The position numbers and the translations under genes are program-made. A stretch of DNA of 64,000 nucleotides. Source: Streptomyces regalis (GTDB taxonomy: Bacteria; Actinomycetota; Actinomycetes; Streptomycetales; Streptomycetaceae). Location: assembly GCF_001509475.1 (NCBI RefSeq), contig NZ_LLZG01000312.1:1-64000 (forward strand), written 5' to 3'. Below, in pieces: positions 8,123-15,223 of this stretch. The notes beneath the pieces were generated by a model. It was not told the DNA's origin. It did no database searches and worked only from the letters and a program-made list of their open reading frames with translations. Numbering within the stretch: the stretch's first letter is position 1; each line of letters begins with the position of its first letter.

Positions 8123-8338
8123 ATGAGCGACGGCCGGTTCTTCTGGCGGCTCGACGCGGCTGACTACGTAGAGCACTACGGGATTGAACTGCCAGCCGAG
8201 TTCATTGCTCGCGGAAATTTTCGGCAGTGGATTTCCCTGGTCCTTTCCCGGGAAGATGTGGCAGCCGTTGACCATCACGAAGATGTGGCAGCCGTTGACC
8301 ATCACCTCGGCCACCTGAGGAAGACCGGGGCCCTCTGA
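8123..8338 (+). CDS. Small hypothetical protein carrying an internal tandem duplication, possibly a remnant
   Basis: A 71-aa frame starting MSDGRFFWRLDAADYVEHYG and ending LGHLRKTGAL. Near its end a perfect 27-bp tandem duplication repeats the nine residues EDVAAVDHH. The frame stays open for about 75 bases upstream without a convincing start or ribosome binding site, so the real gene may once have been longer. The FFWRxDAAxYVxxYG-like opening looks like a small conserved Streptomyces protein of unknown function. It ends where a decayed ADP-ribosylglycohydrolase gene, on the other strand, also ends, so this is a recombination junction. Expression is uncertain. Confidence 0.4.
   Translation: MSDGRFFWRLDAADYVEHYGIELPAEFIARGNFRQWISLVLSREDVAAVDHHEDVAAVDHHLGHLRKTGAL
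8252..8305 (+). repeat. Perfect 27-bp tandem duplication
   Basis: The 27-bp block starting GAAGATGTGGCAGCC occurs at 8252-8278 and again, identical, at 8279-8305. It keeps the frame of the 8123-8338 ORF. Identity with no drift implies a very recent slippage or duplication event, or an assembly artefact. Confidence 0.9.
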
Positions 8339-8779
8339 GGCCTCCCTTTGTGGCCGTGGCGGGCGAAGTGGACGGCCGACGTGGCTGCGCGCATCAATGC
8401 GCCGTTCCCCGCTGCCCGTTGGCTGATCCGCGGCCGTGTCCCAGGAGTCGCCGCTGGCTAGTACGGCTTCCGTCTGCAGGCCGATGTCCTTCGGGTCGGC
8501 CGCTGCCCAGCGCTGGAAGCGCCGGAAGACGTCCGGGAGTTCGAGCCCGCCGCACTCCAGCAGCGACTCGCCGACGAGTACGGCCATCTGCGTGTCGTCG
8601 GTCGCCTCGCCGGGGTCCCAGCCGCCGCCCCCGCACATCTCGCCGCCGTGGCCGGGTTTGGGGAAGCGGGCGGAGAAGGCGCCTTCGGGCCCGAACTCGA
8701 AGGGAGCGCCCAGGGCGTCGCCGACAGCAGAACCGATGACGGTGCCGAGGACGCGGTTCGTTCGGGAGGGGGTGCTCAT
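8330..8779 (-). pseudogene. ADP-ribosylglycohydrolase (DraG family) pseudogene, frameshifted and truncated
   Basis: From the ATG at 8777-8779 the frame reads as a normal DraG-family N-terminus: RVLGTVIGSAVGDALGAPFE, then the metal-binding ATDDTQMAVLV and ADPKDIGLQTEAVLASGDSW. After about 130 residues the similarity jumps to another frame, where QRAAGNGALMRA and TSAVHFARHGHKG, the next conserved block, can be read. A few codons are also missing at the junction. The remaining half of the family (about 150-200 residues, including the second metal motif) is absent. The enzyme would have removed ADP-ribose from proteins. Its start overlaps the DUF397 stop (ATGA), so it was once part of the XRE-DUF397 operon. 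Confidence 0.75.
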
Positions 8780-8982
8780 CCGGGCAGGTCGTTGCCGTTC
8801 TTGAGTGTGGCCAGGAGGGCGTGCAGGGCGGTGGGGGTGGTGGTGAGGACGGTGGCGGGGGTGTCGCCTTCGCGGAGGTGTATGGAGGTGGGGGATGTGG
8901 TGCGGGCGGCGAGTTCGACGCAGCTGTCGCCTGTGCCGCCGCCTGAGAAGGACGACTTCTGCCAAGTGAGGGGTGTGATCAC
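8776..8982 (-). CDS. DUF397 domain protein
   Basis: A 68-aa protein of the DUF397 family, recognised by the opening WQKSSFSGGGTGDSCVELA and the motif LREGDTPATVLTTTPTAL. Such small proteins are very numerous in Streptomyces and usually sit next to an XRE regulator with a DUF5753 domain, as here (8995-9846), forming pairs compared to antitoxin-like or anti-sigma-like modules. The GTG at 8980-8982 is 12 bases downstream of the XRE stop. Its TGA overlaps the start of the broken ADP-ribosylglycohydrolase. The biochemical role is unknown. Confidence 0.85.
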   Translation of the reverse strand: MITPLTWQKSSFSGGGTGDSCVELAARTTSPTSIHLREGDTPATVLTTTPTALHALLATLKNGNDLPG

Positions 8983-8994
8983 GGAGGGTGCCTT

Positions 8995-9846
8995 TCAAAG
9001 TTCCTGGAGCATATGGACGATGAAGTCCCGGGATTCGACCGGGTTCAGGGCTGAGCCTGCCACCCTGTCGTACCGCTTGCGGTATTGCTTGAGTAGCGGC
9101 TCGGCATCGAAGAAGACGCTGCTGTGACCGGTCTCGGTCAGCGCGGTGTCCAGTTGGGGAGCGGGGCCGTGCAGATAGTCCATCGAGTGCCCGGCGCCGG
9201 CGAAGTCCTCGGCGGCGAACGGCAGGACGCGTAGGGTCACATGGTCCAGCTCCGAGCGCTCAAGGATGCGCTCCAACTGTGCGTGGGCTGTTTTGCGGCC
9301 GCCGACGAGGATGCGCAGGGCAGCCTCGTGGATGATGGCTTCATACGGCGTCGCCGGTGACTCCGTGATGACGTGCTGGCGGCGGAGGCGGAACGCCACA
9401 TACGCTTCCAGGTCCTGAGGCGTCAGCTCCGGCGATGCGTACCGGAACGCGGCTCGCATGTGATCCTCGGTCTGCAACAGGCCTGGAATGTGCGGCATTT
9501 GAAATGTCTGGATGCGCACAGCGCGGTGCTCCAGCTCCGCCAGGTCGAGCCCGACAGGGACGACAATGCCGCGGTACTCCTCCCACCAACCCTTGCCCCG
9601 CTCCAGAGCCATGCCCACCAGTGCGTCGACGTACGCGGAGTCGTCACAGGCACAGTGCCTGGCCAGGCGTCGGATGCGGTCCTCGCTGATGCCGCTGCGG
9701 CCGTTCTCGATGTGGCTTTGGCGCATGGGACTTGAACTGAGCAGCGCGGCGGCGGCTCGGGCGGTGATGCCCGCACGTTCGCGCATCTTGCGCAGCTCGA
9801 CCCCCAACCGCTGCTGGCGATAAGTGGGGTTGCTCCTGAGCGGCAT
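8995..9846 (-). CDS. XRE family regulator with DUF5753 domain
   Basis: A 283-aa DNA-binding protein. The N-terminal XRE helix-turn-helix (about 12-70) reads RLGVELRKMRERAGITARAA, LLSSSPMRQSHIENGRSGIS, followed by the DUF5753 region (about 100-275) with IQTFQMPHIPGLLQTEDHMR and the C-terminal VESRDFIVHML. I start it at the ATG at 9844-9846, with AGGGA nine bases upstream, rather than at an upstream in-frame codon. It forms an operon with the DUF397 gene downstream. Family members in Streptomyces influence development and antibiotic production (for example the WhiJ-like group), but this copy is not assigned. An AT-richer divergent promoter region lies at 9900-9970. Confidence 0.9.
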   Translation of the reverse strand: MPLRSNPTYRQQRLGVELRKMRERAGITARAAAALLSSSPMRQSHIENGRSGISEDRIRRLARHCACDDSAYVDALVGMALERGKGWWEEYRGIVVPVGLDLAELEHRAVRIQTFQMPHIPGLLQTEDHMRAAFRYASPELTPQDLEAYVAFRLRRQHVITESPATPYEAIIHEAALRILVGGRKTAHAQLERILERSELDHVTLRVLPFAAEDFAGAGHSMDYLHGPAPQLDTALTETGHSSVFFDAEPLLKQYRKRYDRVAGSALNPVESRDFIVHMLQEL

Positions 9847-9936
9847 CTCTGACGTCCCTCTGGTCTTCCAGCGTGCAAGTGTGCCGAGCAAGCATGGCAC
9901 GGGTCACACGGAGGGCTGGCATGTTCCGTGTATAGG

Positions 9937-9966
9937 TTGCCCCGGCTATAGCTTGCCCCCTACCTT
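9937..9966 (+). promoter_or_regulatory. Putative promoter for the ATP-binding protein gene
   Basis: TTGCCC at 9937-9942 and TACCTT at 9961-9966 are separated by 18 bases. A transcript would start near the GTG/ATG at 9969-9972, which would make the longer form of the downstream protein leaderless. The TATAGG and CTATAG stretches here may serve the divergent XRE gene. Confidence 0.4.
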
Positions 9967-10052
9967 CAGTGATGCAGGCGGCACCCTCCGTTGTGCACGG
10001 CCTCCCGCCTGCTCAACTCACCTCTGCCTACGGCGACTTGGAGCTGACCCCC

Positions 10053-10481
10053 ATGCCCGAATACAGCCTCCGCATCCCCTCCCACGTCACCTCCCCCCAC
10101 ATCGCCCGCGACTTCGTCACCTCCGTCCTGCAAGCGCAGCGACTCGGCGGCATCGTGGACGACGCGGCGCTCTGCGTCTCGGAGCTGGTCACCAACTCCT
10201 GCGTCCACGCAGCCGGAACCGGAACCGGCGCCGGGCTCCTCCTCGTCACCAACCCGGCCGGCATGCGCGCGACGGTCTTCGACACGGACGTAACCCTGCC
10301 CGTCATGAAGGAGGGGTACGACGCCGAGAGTGGGCGTGGGCTGTGGATCCTCGACTCGCTCACCGAGGGGCGATGGGGAGCCGAGCGGGGTGGGTGGCGG
10401 ACGGGGCAAAGGGGCGGTGAGGGCGGGAAAGGGGTCTGGTTCGAACTTGGAGCGCCGGACCCGTCCCGGCCTGGACGATGA
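10053..10481 (+). CDS. ATP-binding protein, RsbW-like anti-sigma/GHKL ATPase
   Basis: A 142-aa single-domain GHKL ATPase related to RsbW/SpoIIAB serine kinases, which bind and inactivate sigma factors or phosphorylate anti-sigma antagonists. The N-box region ALCVSELVTNSCVHA is clear; the G-box is SGRGLWILDSL. The ATG at 10053 has GGAG at suitable distance, but an in-frame ATG at 9972 following a promoter-like sequence would add 27 residues. Many such orphan ATPases occur in Streptomyces beside XRE/DUF397 pairs, as here. The partner is unknown. Confidence 0.85.
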   Translation: MPEYSLRIPSHVTSPHIARDFVTSVLQAQRLGGIVDDAALCVSELVTNSCVHAAGTGTGAGLLLVTNPAGMRATVFDTDVTLPVMKEGYDAESGRGLWILDSLTEGRWGAERGGWRTGQRGGEGGKGVWFELGAPDPSRPGR

Positions 10482-10558
10482 CCGCTTGGCTGCGCTCCCG
10501 CACTTCTCGACATCGCCCTCGGGAAAAGAACTTGGCCCAGGCTGGGGCGCCTTGAAGA

Positions 10559-11020
10559 ATGACGGCCATGCGGATTCGACAGGCGCGGCCTGATGACGCA
10601 TCAGCCGTCGCTGGTGTCCATGTGTGCTCCTGGCAGGCGGCCTTCGCCGGTCTTGTTCCGCAGCCCTACCTCGACGCCATGGATCCAGTCCGTGTACTGG
10701 TGGCCGAGACCGAGGTGGGAATCGTCGGATTCACCAGTTTCGGCCCGTCACAGGAGAGCCCCGGCATCGCCGAGATCGGCACTCTCTATGCGGTGCCGGA
10801 GGTCTGGAGCACTGGGGTCGGCAAGCAGTTGATGTCGGCCACGTGGGCGGCTCTGAGGCAGGCCGACTACGCGCTCGCCACCTTGTGGGTGCTGGAGGAC
10901 AATGAACGCGCCAGGCGCTTCTACGAGGCCCACGGCTGGCGCGCAGACGGTACTGCCGTGGAAGACACCACCGGCGGGGCCTCGCTCAACAAGTTGCGTT
11001 ACCGCCGTTCTCTTGGCTGA
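10559..11020 (+). CDS. GNAT family N-acetyltransferase, internally shortened
   Basis: A 153-aa acetyl-CoA-dependent acetyltransferase. Motifs: IRQARPDDASAVAGVHVCSW (N-terminal strand and helix), acetyl-CoA loop region LYAVPEVWSTGVGKQLM, and LWVLEDNERARRFYEAHGW. Relatives with the VHVxSWQAAFxGLxPxxYLD opening usually have about 25 more residues between the YLDAMDP helix and the VAETEVGIVGF strand; here DPVR joins VLVAETE directly, which looks like an in-frame deletion. The acetyl-CoA site is kept, but the missing part forms one wall of the acceptor site, so activity is uncertain. GTG/ATG choice is ambiguous within the first four codons. It converges with galE. Confidence 0.85.
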   Translation: MTAMRIRQARPDDASAVAGVHVCSWQAAFAGLVPQPYLDAMDPVRVLVAETEVGIVGFTSFGPSQESPGIAEIGTLYAVPEVWSTGVGKQLMSATWAALRQADYALATLWVLEDNERARRFYEAHGWRADGTAVEDTTGGASLNKLRYRRSLG

Positions 11021-11054
11021 CCCGCTGACCCGCTGACCCACTGACGGCGGAGGC

Positions 11055-12035
11055 TCAACTCCGCGCCGCCCCCGGATGCATCCGCACCCACCCCTCCCAA
11101 GCCGAAGCGATCATGTCCCGCACATCGTGCTTGGCCTTCCAGCCCAGTTCGGCGGTGATGCGGTCGGCGGAGGCGACGACTCGGGCCGGGTCGCCGGGGC
11201 GGCGGGGGGTGGTGGTCGGGGGGCGGTCGTAGCCGGTGATGGTGTTGATGAGGTCGATCATCTCGCGGACCGATACGCCCTCGCCGCGGCCGATGTTGAG
11301 GGTGAGGTCGCGGCCGGGGGAGGACCGCAGGGCGCGGGCGGCGGCCACGTGGGCCTCGGCCAGGTCCACGACGTGGATGTAGTCGCGCACGCACGTCCCG
11401 TCCGGCGTCGGGTAGTCGTCGCCGAAGATGCGCGGGGGCGCGTCCTCCGTCAGCTTCTCGAAGACCATGGGGACGAGGTTGAAAACGCCGACGTCGGCGA
11501 GCTCCGGGGCTGCCGCGCCGGCCACGTTGAAGTAGCGCAGCGATGCCGTGGACAGGCCCGTGGCGCGGCCCGTCGCGCGGACCAGCCACTCGCCCGCCAG
11601 CTTGGTCTCGCCGTACGGCGACATCGGCACGCACGGCGTCTCCTCCGTCACCAGGTCCACGTCCGGCATGCCGTACACCGCGGCCGAGGAGGAGAAGACG
11701 AAGGACGGAACGTCCGCCGCCGTCACGGCTTCCAGGAGGACGCGCAGGCCCTCGACGTTCTCCCGGTAGTAGTGCAGGGGGAGGTCGACCGACTCGCCGA
11801 CCTGTTTCTTCGCCGCGAGATGGACGACACCGGTGATCCGGTGGGCCGCGATGGCGAGGGCGACGCGATCGCGGTCCAGCGTCGAGCCGACGACCAGCGG
11901 GACGTTGTCCGGCACGCGGTCGGGGATCCCGGTGGACAGGTCGTCGTACACCACCGCGTGCTCGCCCGCCTCGGTCATCGCCCGTACGACGTGCGCTCCG
12001 ATGTAACCGGCGCCGCCGGTGATCAGCCAGGTCAT
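11055..12035 (-). CDS. galE: UDP-glucose 4-epimerase
   Basis: A 326-aa short-chain dehydrogenase/reductase that interconverts UDP-glucose and UDP-galactose using tightly bound NAD. The Rossmann motif GGAGYIG is at 7-13, the catalytic Ser/Tyr/Lys are in FSSSAAVYG and SPYGETKLAGE, and LRYFNVAGA and GTCVRDYIHVVDLA complete the GalE signature. Length fits the family. GAGGGGA precedes the ATG by nine bases. It lies directly downstream of the GT2 gene at 12061 (25-base gap), so it probably supplies UDP-galactose to the glycopolymer made here rather than serving galactose catabolism. Confidence 0.95.
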   Translation of the reverse strand: MTWLITGGAGYIGAHVVRAMTEAGEHAVVYDDLSTGIPDRVPDNVPLVVGSTLDRDRVALAIAAHRITGVVHLAAKKQVGESVDLPLHYYRENVEGLRVLLEAVTAADVPSFVFSSSAAVYGMPDVDLVTEETPCVPMSPYGETKLAGEWLVRATGRATGLSTASLRYFNVAGAAAPELADVGVFNLVPMVFEKLTEDAPPRIFGDDYPTPDGTCVRDYIHVVDLAEAHVAAARALRSSPGRDLTLNIGRGEGVSVREMIDLINTITGYDRPPTTTPRRPGDPARVVASADRITAELGWKAKHDVRDMIASAWEGWVRMHPGAARS

Positions 12036-12060
12036 GTGCGGCCGTCCCCTCGTCAGTGTG

Positions 12061-13704
12061 TCAGTGACAGTGAAGCAGGCGGCGGAGTCTGCCGTGGACC
12101 ACTGACATGGCCGCGCGTAAGCCGGGGGCTACGCGTAGTGCCAGCGCTCCGGAGTGGGTGGCGTACGGGTGTGCGAGTACGACGACGTGGCGGGCGCTGA
12201 CCACGGCGCGACGGCTACGGCGCAGCAGCCCGGCGCTCGTGAGGGCGTGCGCCGTGACCTCGCGGTACGCGCCGCCCTGGAAGCGCACGCGCAGCCGCAG
12301 ATCCCACGTGCCCGCCCCCCGACTGCCCGGGTTCCCGAACGCCGCCCAGTGGATCACCGTCTCGGCCGACCAGACGCCGTCGCCCGAGGGCGTCAGCGTC
12401 ACCGTCGTACGCGTCCCCGCCGCACGCCCCGTCTCCCGGCACCGCCACTCCACCTCCAGCGCTTCCGGCCCGGCCTGTGCCACCCGGCCGTACAGCTCGT
12501 GCAGGCGCAGCCGGAGGAGGGCGGTACGCGCGCGTGGGCGCAGTTCCGCGTCGACGGCGAGGGGGAGGAGGCGGACGGGGCGGGTCAGTAGCGGCTCCAG
12601 GGTGACCTCGGGCAGGTCGGCCGACCAGACGGGGGTGCCGTCGGGGGAGTGGGCGTACGGAGGGAGAAGGCGGGCCGGGCGGGAGGCCAGGTCCCTCAGA
12701 CGGGGCAGGTCGCGGGGGTCGGGGGAGGCCAGGACGACGCGGCCGATCAGGCGGCCGGGCGCGGTGGGGTTGTGGGCCCAGTCGGACGCGTCGTACTCCG
12801 CGAGGTACGCGCGCGTGTGCGTCCACCACGCACGCTGGTAGTGCGCGTCGTGCAACCCCAACTCGCGTCCGTATATCCGCAGCTCGTGGTCGAGGAACTT
12901 GGCGCGCGCCGCCCGCGCGAGCTCCTTCTGCCCGGCGCCCAGCAGGATCTCGTACGCCAGCCGGCTCGCCTCCGTGCGCGCCCGCCAGTTGGCGATGTCG
13001 GCTCGGTCCAGGGAGATCGACAGCCGGTCGGCCGAGCGGCGTACGTGCCAGACGTACACCCGGTCGGGGACGAGGGCGATGCGCGGCCGGGCGGCGAGCA
13101 CGCGCGCGGTGAAGACGAAGTCCTCGTAGGGGAAGCGTCCTTCGGGGAAGCGGATGCCGTGGTCGCGCAGGAAGTCCGTGCGGTAGAGCTTGTTCACGCA
13201 GAGCGTGTCGTGGACCAGGCGCGGGCGCTGAGCGGGGCGCTCGAACACGGCGTGTGTGGAGTAGAGAGGCGCCTGCCACGGCACCTCGCGCCGTCCCGGC
13301 AGCTCCCGCCGCACACACAGACCGCCCGCCACCTCCGCGCCCGCCCCCGTCGCCGCCGCGAGCAGCGCGTCCACCGCACCCGGCGGCAGTACGTCGTCGC
13401 TGTCCAGGAACATCACATAGGGCGAGGTCACCCGGTCGAGTCCGGTGTTGCGCGGACTGCCGCAGCCGCCGCTGTTCACTCGGCGCCGCACCACCTTCAG
13501 GCGCGGTTCGGTCGCGGCGAGGCGGGCCAGCAGATCCGCACTGTCGTCCGTCGAGTAGTCGTCGACGGCGACGACCTCACGGACGGCGGGGCCCTGCGCC
13601 AGCGCCGAGCGGACCGCGGTCGTCACGTGGGCGGCGTCGTTGTAGCCGATGACGATGACGCCGACCTGTGGGCAGCGCATGGTGTGGGGAGCGTGAGGGG
13701 GCAT
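12061..13704 (-). CDS. GT2 family glycosyltransferase with C-terminal beta-rich domain
   Basis: A 547-aa glycosyltransferase. The GT-A domain (about 12-230) carries VGVIVIGYND, the DDYSTDDS nucleotide motif, NSGGCGSPRN and metal-binding FLDSDDVLP, followed by the acceptor-side FPYEDFVF. Residues 330-547 form a beta-rich region (VTLEPLLTRPVRLLPL, LRLRVRFQGGAYREV) like that of the protein at 225-1886, so the two are paralogues in the same polymer pathway. The start may be the ATG at 13702 or the in-frame ATG at 13678-13680; neither has a strong ribosome binding site. It is followed by galE. Confidence 0.85.
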   Translation of the reverse strand: MPPHAPHTMRCPQVGVIVIGYNDAAHVTTAVRSALAQGPAVREVVAVDDYSTDDSADLLARLAATEPRLKVVRRRVNSGGCGSPRNTGLDRVTSPYVMFLDSDDVLPPGAVDALLAAATGAGAEVAGGLCVRRELPGRREVPWQAPLYSTHAVFERPAQRPRLVHDTLCVNKLYRTDFLRDHGIRFPEGRFPYEDFVFTARVLAARPRIALVPDRVYVWHVRRSADRLSISLDRADIANWRARTEASRLAYEILLGAGQKELARAARAKFLDHELRIYGRELGLHDAHYQRAWWTHTRAYLAEYDASDWAHNPTAPGRLIGRVVLASPDPRDLPRLRDLASRPARLLPPYAHSPDGTPVWSADLPEVTLEPLLTRPVRLLPLAVDAELRPRARTALLRLRLHELYGRVAQAGPEALEVEWRCRETGRAAGTRTTVTLTPSGDGVWSAETVIHWAAFGNPGSRGAGTWDLRLRVRFQGGAYREVTAHALTSAGLLRRSRRAVVSARHVVVLAHPYATHSGALALRVAPGLRAAMSVVHGRLRRLLHCH

Positions 13705-14177
13705 GGGGGGGCCACGATCCGGAATCGCAGGAATGAGGGGTAATCACTCGTGAAGCGGGACTTGGGCCCGTTCCGCAAGACGGCCGGAGCATGAGACCGG
13801 TTCACTCACGGGCAGCGGCATTTCAGGGGGTGCACGGGCCGATCGTATGCCGGGTGAATGCCGTATTAGCGGTGATACGCCGTCAATAACCAGTAAGTAT
13901 CTGTTAATAGCACAAACTCGGCCCTGTGCTGAACGGGGAACGGGAGCCGAGGAGCTGCGGCGCAGGCTCGACTCGGTCGACCGGCTCCGGGTCGTCGCCG
14001 AACCGTAGGCGCTGAACTCGCCCTGGTATCCGCGCAGCCCCACCGAGCGCGCCAAGCTCGATATCGTGGGCGAGGAATTCCAGCCCCATCCCGCCCGGCA
14101 GCCCCAGGGCCCGCTACGGCTGTACGTCCGCCGCCCGCCTGTCCGGCAACCCCACCCGCCTGTGCGCCCCGCCCCGC
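13705..14177. other. Gap with an AT-rich promoter zone and an unidentified gene remnant
   Basis: This 473-base stretch has no intact gene. At 13850-13920 it is unusually AT-rich (ATTAGC, CAATAACC, GTTAATAGC), likely the promoter of the 12061-13704 glycosyltransferase. At about 13950-14110 the plus strand reads in one frame EELRRRLDSVDRLRVVAEP, a stop, then ALNSPWYPRSPTERAKLDIV, which looks like real protein with a nonsense change. The family was not recognised. The minus strand has a 61-aa open frame over the same bases, so the coding strand is unsure. Confidence 0.4.
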
Positions 14178-14678
14178 CTAAGCACCCCGCCCCGGCGACT
14201 CCGCCGCCGCGTTCACCGCCGCCTCCTCCACCGCCGCCGCGTCCAGCGCCTCGGTGAGCTGATCCAGCCGGGCCCGCAGCGCGCGGATCTCGTCCACGTC
14301 GAAGCCCGTCGCCGTGGCGATCCGGCGCGGCACCTGCAGGGCCCGTTCGCGCATCGCGGCGCCCTCCTCCGTCAGCCGCACCTCCACCGAGCGCTCGTCG
14401 CGCGCGCTGCGCTCCCGGCGTACCAGACCGGCCGCCTCCAGCCGCTTGAGCAGCGGCGACAGCGTGCCGGAGTCGAGGCGCAGGTGTTCGCCGAGCTTCT
14501 TCACGGGCAGGTCGCCGTGCTCCCACAGCACCAGCATCACCAGGTACTGCGGATACGTGAGCCCCAGGTCCTTCAGCACCACGCGGTACACGCCGCCGAA
14601 GGCGCGCGACGCGGCGTTCAGGGAGAAGCAGATCTGCTGGTCGAGGCGGAGCCAGTCGGCCGTGGGCGTGGTCGTCAT
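14178..14678 (-). CDS. ohrR: OhrR-type MarR family organic-peroxide sensor/repressor
   Basis: A 166-aa MarR-family repressor. The N-terminal LRLDQQICFSLNAASRAF contains the single reactive Cys that OhrR proteins oxidise on meeting organic hydroperoxides. The winged helix follows: LTYPQYLVMLVLWEHGDLPV, KLGEHLRLDSGTLSPLLKRL and VRRERSARDERSVEVRLTEEG. The ATG at 14676 has GGAGG almost touching it; an in-frame ATG at 14703, which would give a leaderless 175-aa form, is possible. It is divergent from the ohr gene, the standard arrangement, and both should be repressed from the shared palindrome at 14717-14727. Confidence 0.93.
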   Translation of the reverse strand: MTTTPTADWLRLDQQICFSLNAASRAFGGVYRVVLKDLGLTYPQYLVMLVLWEHGDLPVKKLGEHLRLDSGTLSPLLKRLEAAGLVRRERSARDERSVEVRLTEEGAAMRERALQVPRRIATATGFDVDEIRALRARLDQLTEALDAAAVEEAAVNAAAESPGRGA

Positions 14679-14716
14679 GCCTCCAGGGTAACTCGTGCCC
14701 GTCATTTAGTTGTAGG

Positions 14717-14727
14717 CAATTGAATTG
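14717..14727. promoter_or_regulatory. Probable OhrR operator
   Basis: CAATTGAATTG is an inverted repeat of CAATT around one central base, inside TGTAGGCAATTGAATTGTGT. It resembles the known OhrR box TACAATT-AATTGTA of Bacillus and lies between the divergent ohrR and ohr genes. Confidence 0.65.
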
Positions 14728-14799
14728 TGTGCTCTACTTGTGGTCGTGCGGCGGCCGCCATCAGAGCCGCCGGAACATGACTTGAGAGGGATGGTTCCC

Positions 14800-15213
14800 A
14801 TGGACGCGCTCTACACCGCTGTCGCCACCGCCACCCACGGCCGCGAGGGCCGCACCGTCAGCAACGACGGCAAGATCGACCTCGAGCTGGCCATGCCGGT
14901 GGAGCTCGGCGGCAACGGCCAGGGCACGAACCCGGAGCAGCTGTTCGCCGCCGGCTACGCCGCCTGCTTCGGCAGCGCCCTCGGCCTCGTCGGCCGCCAG
15001 GCGAAGGTCGACGTCAGCGAGGCCGCCGTCACCGCCGAGGTCGGCATAGGCAAGCAGGGCGAGGGCTTCGCTCTGAAGGTGACGCTGCGCGTGGAGCTCC
15101 CCGACACCCTGGACGATGCGACCGGCCGCAAGCTCGTCGAGCAGGCCCACCAGGTCTGCCCCTACTCCAACGCCACCCGCGGCAACATCGACGTCGACCT
15201 CGTCGTCGAGTAA
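14800..15213 (+). CDS. ohr: Organic hydroperoxide resistance protein (Ohr/OsmC family)
   Basis: A 137-aa thiol peroxidase that reduces organic hydroperoxides to alcohols. Both catalytic cysteines are present: C56 in AACFGSA and C120 in HQVCPYS. The conserved Arg is in the GREGR region, and LAMPVELGG and NPEQLFAAGYAACF are diagnostic of Ohr rather than OsmC. I use the ATG at 14800 because AGAGGG lies nine bases upstream and the family normally begins MDALYTAVATATHGREGR. It is divergent from ohrR and converges, ten bases away, with the membrane protein gene ending at 15224. Confidence 0.95.
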   Translation: MDALYTAVATATHGREGRTVSNDGKIDLELAMPVELGGNGQGTNPEQLFAAGYAACFGSALGLVGRQAKVDVSEAAVTAEVGIGKQGEGFALKVTLRVELPDTLDDATGRKLVEQAHQVCPYSNATRGNIDVDLVVE

Positions 15214-15223
15214 CCGGCACAGG

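Noticed and set aside
7633..8338. Toxin-immunity pair
   Set aside because: The two small ORFs look immunity-like at best; no toxin gene lies beside them, so a functional pair is not supported.
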